From Coxiella sp. RIFCSPHIGHO2_12_FULL_42_15 (lineage in GTDB: Bacteria; Pseudomonadota; Gammaproteobacteria; Coxiellales; Coxiellaceae): 35,211 nt of DNA. The translations under genes and the position numbers were made by a program. Each line of letters begins with the position of its first letter. Position 1 is the first letter of the stretch. The notes beneath the pieces are model-generated. The model made no database searches, was not told the origin of the DNA, and was given only the letters and a program-made list of their open reading frames with translations. The stretch spans positions 10,458 to 45,668 of the forward strand of contig MGOZ01000010.1 of the NCBI GenBank assembly GCA_001797285.1, written 5' to 3'. Below, one piece after another: positions 17,187 through 25,856 of the stretch.

Positions 17187-20100
17187 AGTCGGTCTTAACC
17201 GCTTCGCATTAAGGGAGGGCGGATCTTCCCGTTCTCGTTTCCTTTTTTCTGCTTCAGAAAAAAAGAGCGGTTTCACAGCATGTTGCTCCTTCACCCGCAT
17301 TGATTTATCTGGGTGCGAAAGAAAATGGTCATAATCTGGCATAAATAATCTCTCGGATGGCTTATATAAAACGATTGGAAGCTCAAGATTGAGCTGCGTT
17401 TTTATCTGTTCGCGAAAACTCGCCGCCGCTGCAAGCACGGAGCCAGCATTAGAAAGGATGAAAATAGCGCATAAACTGGCCGAACTGATCTGAACTAAAA
17501 TTTCATTCGTGCCCATCAATTCCTTGATATGAGCTTTAAAATCAAGCAATGAGGTAAAATTCCCATTTTGACGTTGATAGTGCTGAACCTGCTCTAAAGA
17601 ACCACGCCATCCGCGCGCGTGCGTATTCTGAGCCAGTCTTGCAGTCAGCATGGCTTTTATTTTCGCCCTTTCTTGGCGATAGGTATCATCAAGATGGGGA
17701 TCAATTTGAAAAACAACGCCAAAAGGCAATGATCTATTAGCAAAAAAAACATCCGTGCATTTAAGAGGGGATAATAGCGTGGCCGACGTTTTTTTAGAAT
17801 GTGTTTTATGACTTTCCTTACGTATGGTATGACCTGCGTTGAATGTAGTAATTAAAATTTTATCTTTAAAATTCTTGTCATTAAGCTTATTAGCTAAAGA
17901 TCCGCCTTCAAGGAGCCGCATATCAAAAAGTCCTTCTTGAACGACTCCACTGGCATCACGAACCATATATTTTCCATTATCCGATAAATAAATCTTGCCT
18001 TCTTCCACTTGTTCTTTATCACCGTTTGACAATGACGACAGTAATGCAAGCTCATACTTCACGCTGGGAAGCTTCTTAACATAGGGCTCGATCATGCCTG
18101 TCAAATGACAGAATTTGTGCGTTGGCGCTATTATCCTAGAATCGCGTAGTTTTGGTCTATGCGTTGGTTTTTTTAGATAATCAATAAAATCTTTTCCATT
18201 CTGCTCATTTCGAAAAACCTTCACACCGAGGTTACCTTCATCTAATTCTTTATTCATTTTGATTACTTTTCGTTGCCATAGGTTTGGCTTTAACTCATTA
18301 TAAAAAATAACTGAATCTATGATATCTTGTAATACCTTACGTTGTTCTGACAAAGATTGAGACTCAACCCAAAATTTAAATAAATAGAAATCAACCCAAG
18401 AAGCAAATCCAGCATTTTCTATTTCGGCATACTGAAGTGAATCCGTTAGATGGATTATCCTATTGTCACCCAATCGTATGTTAATGATACTGCTATCTTG
18501 ATGCAGATCTCTAAATGAATTGGATAAACGGCATATGGCAAAATATGCGACAAAAAAAGCTAGGGTTTTTAATAAATTATTCTGCGTTACCTCATCTTCA
18601 ACTTCGTTTTCAAGATTTTTTAAAAAAATCTGATTTAAATTCACATAATTTTTTTCAATAGGATCAACAGGCACTCTAATACTTTCTATTATCAGAGGCA
18701 GTATATGATTTTTTAATTCGTGTACTGTAAAAAGAGGGCTACTCTCCAAAGAGGGCAACGTTATTATTTCGATCGACGCGATTTTTATTATAAAAAACAA
18801 CAAACGTTGAAGCTCTTTTTGATCTTTTAGCGTGTGTATTTTACCCCACCAAAAAGCAAGAGAAGTTTTTCGATCTTGCCTGATACTAAAAAAAGATGAA
18901 TGAAGAAAAGTAAAAATTTTTTTCTCCATCAATAGGTTAAAAGCGTTTTTATTCTGACTTTTAAAAATAAACTCTAATGGCGTTTTTCGATTAAAATTTT
19001 CAAAAACCAATAGGCTAGATAAAAACATAGGAGATAACGTGTTATGTTTGAAAAAAAACTCTAACAACTCACTGCTTTGCGCATCAGAAGCATAATGAAG
19101 CAGGTTATCTCCGTAAAAATCTTCGATCGTCATTATTGAAACTAACCCAGCGGGAGTCAATTTGTTTAATAACTTCTTCAGTGCATTGAAATATAAATTT
19201 TTGGCCATTAAGTGAAAAGGGGTATTTCCACCACTATTTTTGATCGATAATACGGTGTATAACTGATCTTGTGGAATAAGATCACATAACATAGGAAGGA
19301 CATGGTTATTTTCTTCTTTGGCTGCCACATGCAATGGCGTATCGCCATGATTGTTTTGATGGGTCAATGGCAGATTTTTTGGATCAATGACGTTTATAAA
19401 CTTCTCAAAGATAAGCGCGCTATTTTTTCTAATAACCAAATTTAACAATGTATTCTTATTCTCATCTTCAATTTCAATGAAGAATATCTGTCGAAGAACA
19501 TCCGGATTAATTTTAAAAATGAAAGAAATAACGACGGATTCTTCAATAGGAAAACTAAAAATCCAATAAAAAAACTTACAAATAATTTCATTCGACGATG
19601 TATCCGTGAGATAATACAAGTCTTCTCTCGAAATCATGTTCATCAGCTTTTCTGCGGCCATTCTAGAATTCATACGTTTTTCAATGATGATTTCTAGGAA
19701 ATTTTTTTTCTGCCGCATCATAGCATTTAATAAAGGTTTCGAAAAACTAGAATGAAAAATAAAGAATTGAAATGTATTTACCGGAAAATTAAGCAGTAAG
19801 TCAATCGGCATATTACCAGCCTCATTTTTGACGTGTAATGCCTCCATCAAATCTTTTATTGGAATGTTTTCTGTAATGTAATAAAAATCCATCACTCCTT
19901 CGCACGAAAAAAGAAAATGTAACGGTGTATTCCCCCCATAACCCGAAATTTTTATTGCTTCTTTTAATGTGCCCCCCGAGACCTTCCTAGCAAGAGCGAC
20001 TATGATGCTATTATAATAGCCCCCAAAATCAGGTTGAGCGACAATCCAGTGCAACAATGTATTTCCTAGTTGATTTTTTTTCAGCAGTTCGTCATCTTTT

Positions 20101-21203
20101 GCAAGAATCGTTATACCCATTGGGTAGCCATCCCATTTAGATCGAAAAAATGGATATTCCTGCGACTTCAAGCAAACCGAATATCGTTCAACAGACTCTC
20201 GATTGAGCTGGATGTTATGATATCGTTCAACAGACTCTCGATTGGGCTGGATATAATTTTGAGGTGATTGTAAATTAGTCTGAATGACGGCGCTTAAAAA
20301 ATTTGAAAAGTTAAACGCCGCTGTTTTATTTTTGAAATAAAAATGGACAGAAAAAGCTGGGTCGGAACCCTCGATCCGTTTATTTACCCAAACGACTTCT
20401 TGAACAAACTCTTCAAAAAGGGAACAGAACCATTGCGTTGGATCTTCCTCTTTCAACGAAATGGCACGATTTAGTTCGTCTTCGTCCGGTTTGTCATAGG
20501 CTAAAATAGTTTGGATTTCCTCAAATACTATTTCGGGAGTCATCTCTATCAGCTTTTGCTCATGATGGATATTTTCACCATATTTGTAATCAGAATCAGA
20601 AAGAAAAAAAGCATTCGCTATGACAAAGTCATAAAGCTCATGACCGGTAAAGTAGAGTGTTTTGCAAAGTTGTAATAAATGACTCAAAGACAATCGATCA
20701 AACCTATTGAAATCGTTAATAAAATTCAGTACTGAGCTTGTTCTTGCTTCAAAGCAACCCACTTCATCTGTATAGTTGAATTGTGTGATAAAACAGAGAA
20801 GAACTATATTTGATTGTCTATGATTGATGAAAAAATTCTCAATTACCTCAATCACTCGTTTAAAGCTATCAGTGGCCTCTTCCCCATTGGCATAACCATT
20901 AAAATGAATAGCCGTTCCAAGGTGATCTCTAAGAACACTTGTTCTTCGATCTCTTTCCGGAAGTTTAGGTAACTCCTCGCCTTTATGATCAATGAAATAA
21001 CAAATTTTATCCAAATTGCACCTAATCCAACGCGAAGTTTCTAATACCTTGATGGCGCTTTCTTTAATTTCCTTAGGGAGCGGGCAGCTGTGCAAAAATC
21101 TAATAAATTCATTCAAGTTTTTTAAGTATGCTGCATGAAGGAACTTAGAAGGGTCTAGAAAAGTTTCTCTATCGTCACCCAGATAATTACGAAAAGTAAA
21201 CAC
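17184..21203 (-). CDS. Large ankyrin-repeat protein with NLS-like tail (candidate effector)
   Basis: 1339 residues, soluble, no signal peptide. Ankyrin-type repeats start near residue 380 (GNTLLHWIV, GGNTPLHFLF, AGNMPIDLLL) and continue at about 590-760 (KNTLLNLVI, GDTPLHVAAKEENNH, GGNTPFHLMAK, YGDNLLHYAS, RKTPLEFIF). The regions before and after (1-370, 770-1310) match nothing I recognise. The C-terminal tail has KRKRER (1320-1325) and KRLR (1334-1337), spaced like a classical bipartite nuclear localisation signal. The start is GTG at 21203 with a strong AAGGGGGG site. A 39-base tandem duplication encodes two NRESVERY units near residue 330. Ankyrin proteins of Legionellales are often Dot/Icm effectors; that role is inferred here. 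Confidence 0.87.
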   Translation of the reverse strand: MFTFRNYLGDDRETFLDPSKFLHAAYLKNLNEFIRFLHSCPLPKEIKESAIKVLETSRWIRCNLDKICYFIDHKGEELPKLPERDRRTSVLRDHLGTAIHFNGYANGEEATDSFKRVIEVIENFFINHRQSNIVLLCFITQFNYTDEVGCFEARTSSVLNFINDFNRFDRLSLSHLLQLCKTLYFTGHELYDFVIANAFFLSDSDYKYGENIHHEQKLIEMTPEIVFEEIQTILAYDKPDEDELNRAISLKEEDPTQWFCSLFEEFVQEVVWVNKRIEGSDPAFSVHFYFKNKTAAFNFSNFLSAVIQTNLQSPQNYIQPNRESVERYHNIQLNRESVERYSVCLKSQEYPFFRSKWDGYPMGITILAKDDELLKKNQLGNTLLHWIVAQPDFGGYYNSIIVALARKVSGGTLKEAIKISGYGGNTPLHFLFSCEGVMDFYYITENIPIKDLMEALHVKNEAGNMPIDLLLNFPVNTFQFFIFHSSFSKPLLNAMMRQKKNFLEIIIEKRMNSRMAAEKLMNMISREDLYYLTDTSSNEIICKFFYWIFSFPIEESVVISFIFKINPDVLRQIFFIEIEDENKNTLLNLVIRKNSALIFEKFINVIDPKNLPLTHQNNHGDTPLHVAAKEENNHVLPMLCDLIPQDQLYTVLSIKNSGGNTPFHLMAKNLYFNALKKLLNKLTPAGLVSIMTIEDFYGDNLLHYASDAQSSELLEFFFKHNTLSPMFLSSLLVFENFNRKTPLEFIFKSQNKNAFNLLMEKKIFTFLHSSFFSIRQDRKTSLAFWWGKIHTLKDQKELQRLLFFIIKIASIEIITLPSLESSPLFTVHELKNHILPLIIESIRVPVDPIEKNYVNLNQIFLKNLENEVEDEVTQNNLLKTLAFFVAYFAICRLSNSFRDLHQDSSIINIRLGDNRIIHLTDSLQYAEIENAGFASWVDFYLFKFWVESQSLSEQRKVLQDIIDSVIFYNELKPNLWQRKVIKMNKELDEGNLGVKVFRNEQNGKDFIDYLKKPTHRPKLRDSRIIAPTHKFCHLTGMIEPYVKKLPSVKYELALLSSLSNGDKEQVEEGKIYLSDNGKYMVRDASGVVQEGLFDMRLLEGGSLANKLNDKNFKDKILITTFNAGHTIRKESHKTHSKKTSATLLSPLKCTDVFFANRSLPFGVVFQIDPHLDDTYRQERAKIKAMLTARLAQNTHARGWRGSLEQVQHYQRQNGNFTSLLDFKAHIKELMGTNEILVQISSASLCAIFILSNAGSVLAAAASFREQIKTQLNLELPIVLYKPSERLFMPDYDHFLSHPDKSMRVKEQHAVKPLFFSEAEKRKREREDPPSLNAKRLRPT
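20181..20257. repeat. 39-bp in-frame tandem duplication inside the ankyrin gene
   Basis: Two copies starting ATATCGTTCAACAGACTCTC (20181 and 20220) differ at few positions and encode two NRESVERY units. The length keeps the frame, consistent with recent slippage or recombination. Confidence 0.8.
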
Positions 21204-21340
21204 AGCAAAATCCCCCCTTATTGTTATTGGCGATACCCAATAAAATCCTACAGGAGAAAAATTAACTAAATCTGATTAAGTCCAAAAATTTATGGAAATT
21301 TTTTGTAAGGGACAATTTTCTGTAGCGTACGAAGTACGGA

Positions 21341-21378
21341 TTAGCCTGGATATTTCACATCGAACTGCGATGGCCGGG
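21341..21378 (+). repeat. Dispersed TGGATATTTCA repeat, right-end type
   Basis: TTAGCCTGGATATTTCACAT followed by CGAACTGCGATGGCC. It lies about 90 bases upstream of a TnpB fragment, next to a REP-like hairpin at 21404. Confidence 0.75.
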
Positions 21379-21403
21379 ATGCCGCCTGCAGGTATTCCCG
21401 AAG

Positions 21404-21435
21404 TCCCGCGGCAAGCCGCGAGGAATCAAGTTGAA
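21404..21435 (+). repeat. REP-like hairpin, second family
   Basis: TCCCGCGGC (21404-21412) pairs with GCCGCGAGGA across AA. The arm AAGCCGCGAGGAATC and the following AAGTTGAAT match the minus strand of the element at 8519-8576 (AAGCCACGGGGAATC then AAGCTGATT). Confidence 0.55.
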
Positions 21436-21465
21436 TTGTTCATAGACGGAGAGTATAGTTGCTGG

Positions 21466-21669
21466 ATGTTAATAAGGAGAGCCTACAAATTCCGATTAAG
21501 GCCAAATCCACGCCAGGGATCTTTGCTCATTGATTTTTCTGGCCAAGCACGTTTCGTTTGGAATAAGGCATTGAGCCTGAATCTGGAGCGTCTCAAGAAT
21601 GAACGTCGTATCCTGTATTACCAGGAGCCTGATTTTTTGAGTAAGCCCTGGAAAAAATCAGAAGAGTAA
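21466..21669 (+). pseudogene. tnpB: Truncated TnpB (IS200/IS605-type) N-terminal fragment
   Basis: 68 codons beginning MLIRRAYKFRLRPNP and continuing QARFVWNKALSLNLERLKNE. This is the N-terminal helix-turn-helix domain of IS605 OrfB/TnpB, the RNA-guided nuclease family. Full-length TnpB has about 350-400 residues with a RuvC core and zinc ribbon; none of that follows, as the frame stops at 21669 and elyC begins 33 bases later. It is therefore a remnant without nuclease activity. An open frame upstream runs through the repeats and is not part of it. The neighbouring palindromes may be leftovers of the element's ends. Confidence 0.75.
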
Positions 21670-21702
21670 TGCGTTATATGAAAAGCAGCAAGGAGCTTTG
21701 TT

Positions 21703-22464
21703 ATGAGCTTTTTAACAAAAAAAATTCTTGCTGCCTTTATCTTACCGATTCCCCTTGCACTTTTACTATTAATGATTGGGTTAGCCATCCTATTCTTTTA
21801 CAAAAATAAGCGAAGTGGAAAAATTTTACTGCTGTGTGGAACGCTTATTTTATTGATTTTCTCAACGCCGTTTATTCCTGGTGCCCTGCTGCATTATTTA
21901 GAGTCTCAATATCCTCCGATGAACAATATCCCTCAACGCATTAGCAATATTGTGGTCCTGGGTGCAGGAAATGGGGGTTATGCAGAATCACCGCCCAATG
22001 ATCGTTTGAGCGCCGCTTCCTTATCACGGTTAATCGAAGGGATTCGCATCCAAAAAATGATTCCCAACAGTATACTGATTCTATCAGGTGGCCGAGTGTT
22101 TGGTTCACCGCCCGACAGTGATGCGATGAATAATGTTGCCTCTATGTTAGGCGTGGATCCCAAAAGAATTCGCATTGAAAATGGTTCGCGAGATACTTTT
22201 GAAGAAGCTGTCAATCTACGGAAAATCATAGGACAACAGCCATTTATTCTCGTCACATCGGCTTATCATATGCCACGTGCTATGCAACTCTTTCAATATC
22301 AGGGTATGCACCCATTTGCAGCGCCGACTGAATTATTATTGGGAAAAAAACGCTATACCATCAAGCAGTATTTCCCCAATGCGACTAATTTAATGTATAG
22401 CGATATTGCTATACATGAACTTCTTGGAAGTCTTTGGAGCGAACTACAAGGAAAAGTATCATGA
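21703..22464 (+). CDS. elyC: ElyC/SanA/YdcF-family envelope biogenesis protein (DUF218)
   Basis: 253 residues. Two N-terminal membrane segments (about 8-32 and 40-58) anchor a periplasmic DUF218 domain. It aligns along its length with Escherichia coli ElyC (259 residues): LLHYLESQYPP, IVVLGAGNGG, RLIEGIRIQ, ILSGGR, SRDTFEEAVNLRKIIG, LVTSAYHMPRAMQLFQYQGMHP. ElyC supports peptidoglycan assembly at low temperature, probably through undecaprenyl-phosphate carrier metabolism. AAGGAG precedes the ATG. The stop overlaps the next gene as ATGA, so the two are coupled. Assignment to ElyC rather than another DUF218 member rests on length and topology. Confidence 0.82.
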   Translation: MSFLTKKILAAFILPIPLALLLLMIGLAILFFYKNKRSGKILLLCGTLILLIFSTPFIPGALLHYLESQYPPMNNIPQRISNIVVLGAGNGGYAESPPNDRLSAASLSRLIEGIRIQKMIPNSILILSGGRVFGSPPDSDAMNNVASMLGVDPKRIRIENGSRDTFEEAVNLRKIIGQQPFILVTSAYHMPRAMQLFQYQGMHPFAAPTELLLGKKRYTIKQYFPNATNLMYSDIAIHELLGSLWSELQGKVS

Positions 22465-23525
22465 TCTCCACCAATAAATCAGAAGGGTCCTTTCGGTTAA
22501 TTAACACAACAGCAGGGTTGATACTGATCACACTGATTGTGTTTATTCTGCATATTGGGAAAAATTTAATTCTGCCATTAATCATCGCGTTAGTAATTTG
22601 GTATATTATACTGCAATTTACCGGTCTTTTTCATAAAATTAAAATCGGCAGACGTCGACTTCCTTATGCAATTTGCTTATTTATTGCGATAATCGTTGCT
22701 GCCGCTATTTTTTACGTTTTTATTCTGCTGATTACTTCATCCATCGGCAATATTATTAGCGAAGCGCCTCGTTATCAAAGCAAACTGCAATTAATCCTGA
22801 GCTATCTCAATCGCTGGACCAAAAATCGTTTTGATGCCATGCAACTTTTGGGGAAATTAGATTTATCCACCTTCTTTTCCAAACTTGCCATTGTGATTTC
22901 AAATATCTTAAGCAGTTTTACGCTGATTTTAATTTATTTATTATTTCTTCTGTTAGAAGCGAATACGTTTGATAACAAGCTCAAAGGCATGTGTAAAACC
23001 CCCGCGCAATATCATCGCGTCAATAATATCATTGGACGAATTCATACAGACATTAATACTTTTTTAAAGGCAAAAACACTGATTAATCTCATCGCGGGTG
23101 TTGCCAGTTATATTACGCTGTTATTTTTCCACGTAGATTATGCAGAATTTTGGGGGGTTCTCATTTTTTTACTGCACTTTATTCCTTTTATTGGCCCTAT
23201 TATTGCCGTCATTTTTGTTATGCTGGCGGTTTCCATTCAAATCACCAGTTTATTATTATTTATCATTCTCGGTACCATCTTAATTGTGATTCAATTTGCT
23301 GTCGGTAATATCTTAGAACCCAAAATGATGGGAGATCGTTTGAATCTAAGTCCCATTGTGATTTTAATTTCTTTAGCTTTTTGGGGATACATTTGGGGAA
23401 TCATTGGTATGTTTCTGTGTGTCCCCACGATGGTTATTCTGACTATTATTTTTGCGAACTTTCCGCAAACACGAGCCATTGCGGTCATGTTATCTGCAAA
23501 TTGGCACCCGACGCACACACAATGA
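22461..23525 (+). CDS. AI-2E/TqsA-PerM family membrane permease
   Basis: 354 residues with about eight hydrophobic segments. Family signs are the N-terminal pair of helices, the long amphipathic central region, the motif FIPFIGPIIA and the C-terminal EPKMMGDRLNLSP, which is almost diagnostic of this family. Members export autoinducer-2, Na+(Li+)/H+ or other small molecules; the substrate here is unknown. The start at 22461 (AAGGA site, ATGA overlap with elyC) is preferred over an upstream in-frame ATG at 22434 inside elyC. The 3' end overlaps the convergent carboxypeptidase gene by 36 bases. Confidence 0.9.
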   Translation: MISTNKSEGSFRLINTTAGLILITLIVFILHIGKNLILPLIIALVIWYIILQFTGLFHKIKIGRRRLPYAICLFIAIIVAAAIFYVFILLITSSIGNIISEAPRYQSKLQLILSYLNRWTKNRFDAMQLLGKLDLSTFFSKLAIVISNILSSFTLILIYLLFLLLEANTFDNKLKGMCKTPAQYHRVNNIIGRIHTDINTFLKAKTLINLIAGVASYITLLFFHVDYAEFWGVLIFLLHFIPFIGPIIAVIFVMLAVSIQITSLLLFIILGTILIVIQFAVGNILEPKMMGDRLNLSPIVILISLAFWGYIWGIIGMFLCVPTMVILTIIFANFPQTRAIAVMLSANWHPTHTQ

Positions 23526-24431
23526 GGCCCTCTCCCCCATGCACAATTCGGCATCCGCATAAAAAGGAACGGGATAATTCACTTTGCCGTGACCAATTAA
23601 ATCAGTATAAAAAACCGGGCAAGTCACTTCACGTCCAAATTGTTGAAAGAGTCGCAGCATCGTACAGCGTATTTCATCATTCTCCAATAATGACAAATCT
23701 GGGAAATCAAAACCCGCAAAAATAATCGCTTTTACACCATTAAAAAAACCAATGCGGTGCAAGTGTTTTAACGTACGCGTTACTTTATGTGGTTTTTCAT
23801 TCACTTCTTCAATTAATAAAATTTTCCCACATCCCTCGACTTGCCACACATCGTTAAGACTAATATGCAACAAAGAAAGATTTCCTCCTGTCACACGGGC
23901 ATTTATTTTCGTGGGTGTGTGAGCAAGCGAGTTTAATGGGTGTAATGGCGTTATTTCGATCGAATGATTTTTATGGCATAGCCAACGTAACGTCGTTGTT
24001 TCCGATAATTCATCAATCATGCGCAGTGGCATCTGTCGCGCACCGACACCATGAATCACTGGCCAAGAATAACGCTGTTCAAAGTAAATTAATAACGAGG
24101 TAAAATCACTAAACCCAATCAAAAGTTTGGGTGGCAGACGCCGCAACGTCGCTGCCTGTAACTCAAGATATGGAATAATATCGGCAGTCCCTTCACCACC
24201 ACGCAGACTCCAAATCGCGCTGATTCGTTCATCCAGCAAATACCGCATAAAAATATCGGCGCGAGCACGCGCTGGTAATGATTGATACGTATCGATATGA
24301 TAACGCGTTTCAAAACCATAGCGTTCCATTAAGTATATCGCGGCTTGTTTTGGATCGGATTCTGAACTACACGGAGTGCCTGTGCAGACAAGTGCAATCA
24401 CATCTTTCGGTTTAAGAGAAAAAGATGCCAT
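23490..24431 (-). CDS. ldcA: Muramoyltetrapeptide LD-carboxypeptidase (peptidase family S66)
   Basis: 313-residue cytoplasmic serine peptidase that removes the terminal D-Ala from recycled murein tetrapeptides. The S66 triad regions are visible: nucleophile motif GFSDFT, the glutamate region LLIEEVNEKPHKVTR, and the His motif GHG near the C-terminus. The length is usual (about 300). The start at 24431 has a good AGAGGAA site; the frame is open to 24494 but lacks one. The gene is divergent from the recombinase and converges with the AI-2E permease, its 3' end overlapping by 36 bases. Confidence 0.9.
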   Translation of the reverse strand: MASFSLKPKDVIALVCTGTPCSSESDPKQAAIYLMERYGFETRYHIDTYQSLPARARADIFMRYLLDERISAIWSLRGGEGTADIIPYLELQAATLRRLPPKLLIGFSDFTSLLIYFEQRYSWPVIHGVGARQMPLRMIDELSETTTLRWLCHKNHSIEITPLHPLNSLAHTPTKINARVTGGNLSLLHISLNDVWQVEGCGKILLIEEVNEKPHKVTRTLKHLHRIGFFNGVKAIIFAGFDFPDLSLLENDEIRCTMLRLFQQFGREVTCPVFYTDLIGHGKVNYPVPFYADAELCMGERASLCVRRVPICR

Positions 24432-24450
24432 AGTTCCTCTCAAATTTGCT

Positions 24451-24479
24451 ATTGTAGACAGTAGCTCCAATGAGCGCAA
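24451..24479 (-). promoter_or_regulatory. Candidate promoter for ldcA
   Basis: Minus strand: -35 TTGCGC (24474-24479), 17-base spacer, -10 TACAAT (24451-24456). The predicted start falls about 12 bases before the ATG, leaving just room for the AGAGGAA site. Confidence 0.45.
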
Positions 24480-24503
24480 GCGAACAGCAATCAAGAGGTC
24501 ACT

Positions 24504-25706
24504 ATGCCATTAAAACCACCGCTCGCACTGTTTGACACGCTTGAACAGGTTAAATTAACCCAAGTTTCCCACCCCTACCCCGATGATTTGCAACAAGCCA
24601 TCGAATTTATTTATCAATATCGCGGTAGCCATGCCACTTTCAATGCGTATCGTCGTGAAATCGAACGGTTGTTGCAATGGAGTGCGCACATTGCAAAAAA
24701 ATCCTTGCAGCACCTCAAACAAAATCATATAGAAGCTTATTTGCAATTCTGCCAAGCGCCACCTGATGAATGGATAGCATTAAAAAAATGTGATCGCTTC
24801 ATCACTCAAGAGGGTTTACGTAAACCAAACCCGTATTGGCGCCCTTTTGTTGCCAGTCAATCCAAAGCAGCACGCAAAATGGGACACACGATTGCCAAAC
24901 ATAATTATCATCTGTCAGCAAAAGCGTTGCAGGCCATTTTTGCAATTCTCAGCAGTTTTTACAATTACTTAATTGAACGCGACTATCTTGCCTATAATCC
25001 AGTAAACCAGATACGACAAAAAAGTAAATTTATTCGCAGTTCCCAACAACGAGCCCCCGTACGACGCTTATCAGAATTGCAATGGTCATACGTCATTGAA
25101 ACAGCAGAAGGCATGGCCAACAATAATCTCGAACATGAGCGCACGCTTTTTATCATGAATGCACTCTATGCTATGTACCTCAGAATTTCAGAACTCGCCA
25201 CTTCAGCGCGCTGGCAACCCACGATGAAAGATTTTTTTCGTGATTACGATGGGAATTGGTGGTTTCGTACTGTGGGTAAAGGTAACAAAGAGCGGCAAAT
25301 TGTCGTATCAACGGCGATGCTCAACGCATTAAAACGATATCGAGAAAGTTTACAGCTATCTCCACTTCCCGATGCCATGGATCATACGCCACTGCTATCC
25401 AAAAAACGTGGCAAAGGACGTCTAACGAGTACTCGTCATATCCGTGATATTGTGCAATCTTGTTTTGACAAAGCCATACAACGCATGCAAATGGATGGTT
25501 TTAACGATGAGGCACGAGAATTACAGGCGGCTACCGTACACTGGCTGCGTCACACAGGAATTTCAGAGGATGTAAAGCATCGACCTCGCGAACACGTGCG
25601 TGACGATGCAGGTCATGGTTCAAGCGCGATTACTGATCGCTACATCGATGTGGAATTACGCCAACGACATGAATCTGGAAAAAATAAAGCGATTAAACCA
25701 ACATAA
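24504..25706 (+). CDS. Tyrosine site-specific recombinase/integrase
   Basis: 400 residues. The N-terminal SAM-like core-binding domain spans roughly 25-190 (ATFNAYRREIERLLQW). The catalytic domain has all expected residues: Arg in LRISEL, Lys in GKGNKERQ, HWLRH (His-x-x-Arg), GHGSS, and the nucleophile Tyr in TDRYIDVE. It is longer than XerC/XerD (about 300) and carries an insertion before residue 140 (PYWRPFVASQSKAARKMG). A GAGG site precedes the ATG. No tRNA or att site is beside it, and it lies alone among housekeeping genes. It may be a resident recombinase of the lineage or the relic of an integrated element. Its stop codon starts a copy of the dispersed repeat. Confidence 0.9.
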   Translation: MPLKPPLALFDTLEQVKLTQVSHPYPDDLQQAIEFIYQYRGSHATFNAYRREIERLLQWSAHIAKKSLQHLKQNHIEAYLQFCQAPPDEWIALKKCDRFITQEGLRKPNPYWRPFVASQSKAARKMGHTIAKHNYHLSAKALQAIFAILSSFYNYLIERDYLAYNPVNQIRQKSKFIRSSQQRAPVRRLSELQWSYVIETAEGMANNNLEHERTLFIMNALYAMYLRISELATSARWQPTMKDFFRDYDGNWWFRTVGKGNKERQIVVSTAMLNALKRYRESLQLSPLPDAMDHTPLLSKKRGKGRLTSTRHIRDIVQSCFDKAIQRMQMDGFNDEARELQAATVHWLRHTGISEDVKHRPREHVRDDAGHGSSAITDRYIDVELRQRHESGKNKAIKPT

Positions 25707-25745
25707 CCCGGATATTTCACATCGAACGGCGAGGCTCGGTGTGCC
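25704..25745 (+). repeat. Dispersed TGGATATTTCA repeat starting at the recombinase stop codon
   Basis: TAACCCGGATATTTCACATC then GAACGGCGAGGCTCGGTGTGCC. The TAA is the recombinase stop. It is nearly identical to the copy at 5601-5641. Confidence 0.8.
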
Positions 25746-25856
25746 TTAACAAAAAATGAGATGCGTATGAAATCAGTAAATGGCTTGCATGAATGATATT
25801 GCCAGTTTATAAAATTGTCTTCATCTCCGTAACGCACTAACAAAAAGGATACCTTT

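Noticed and set aside
21292..21465. Upstream extension of the TnpB fragment
   Set aside because: This frame passes through the dispersed repeat and the REP-like hairpin; TnpB similarity starts only at 21466.
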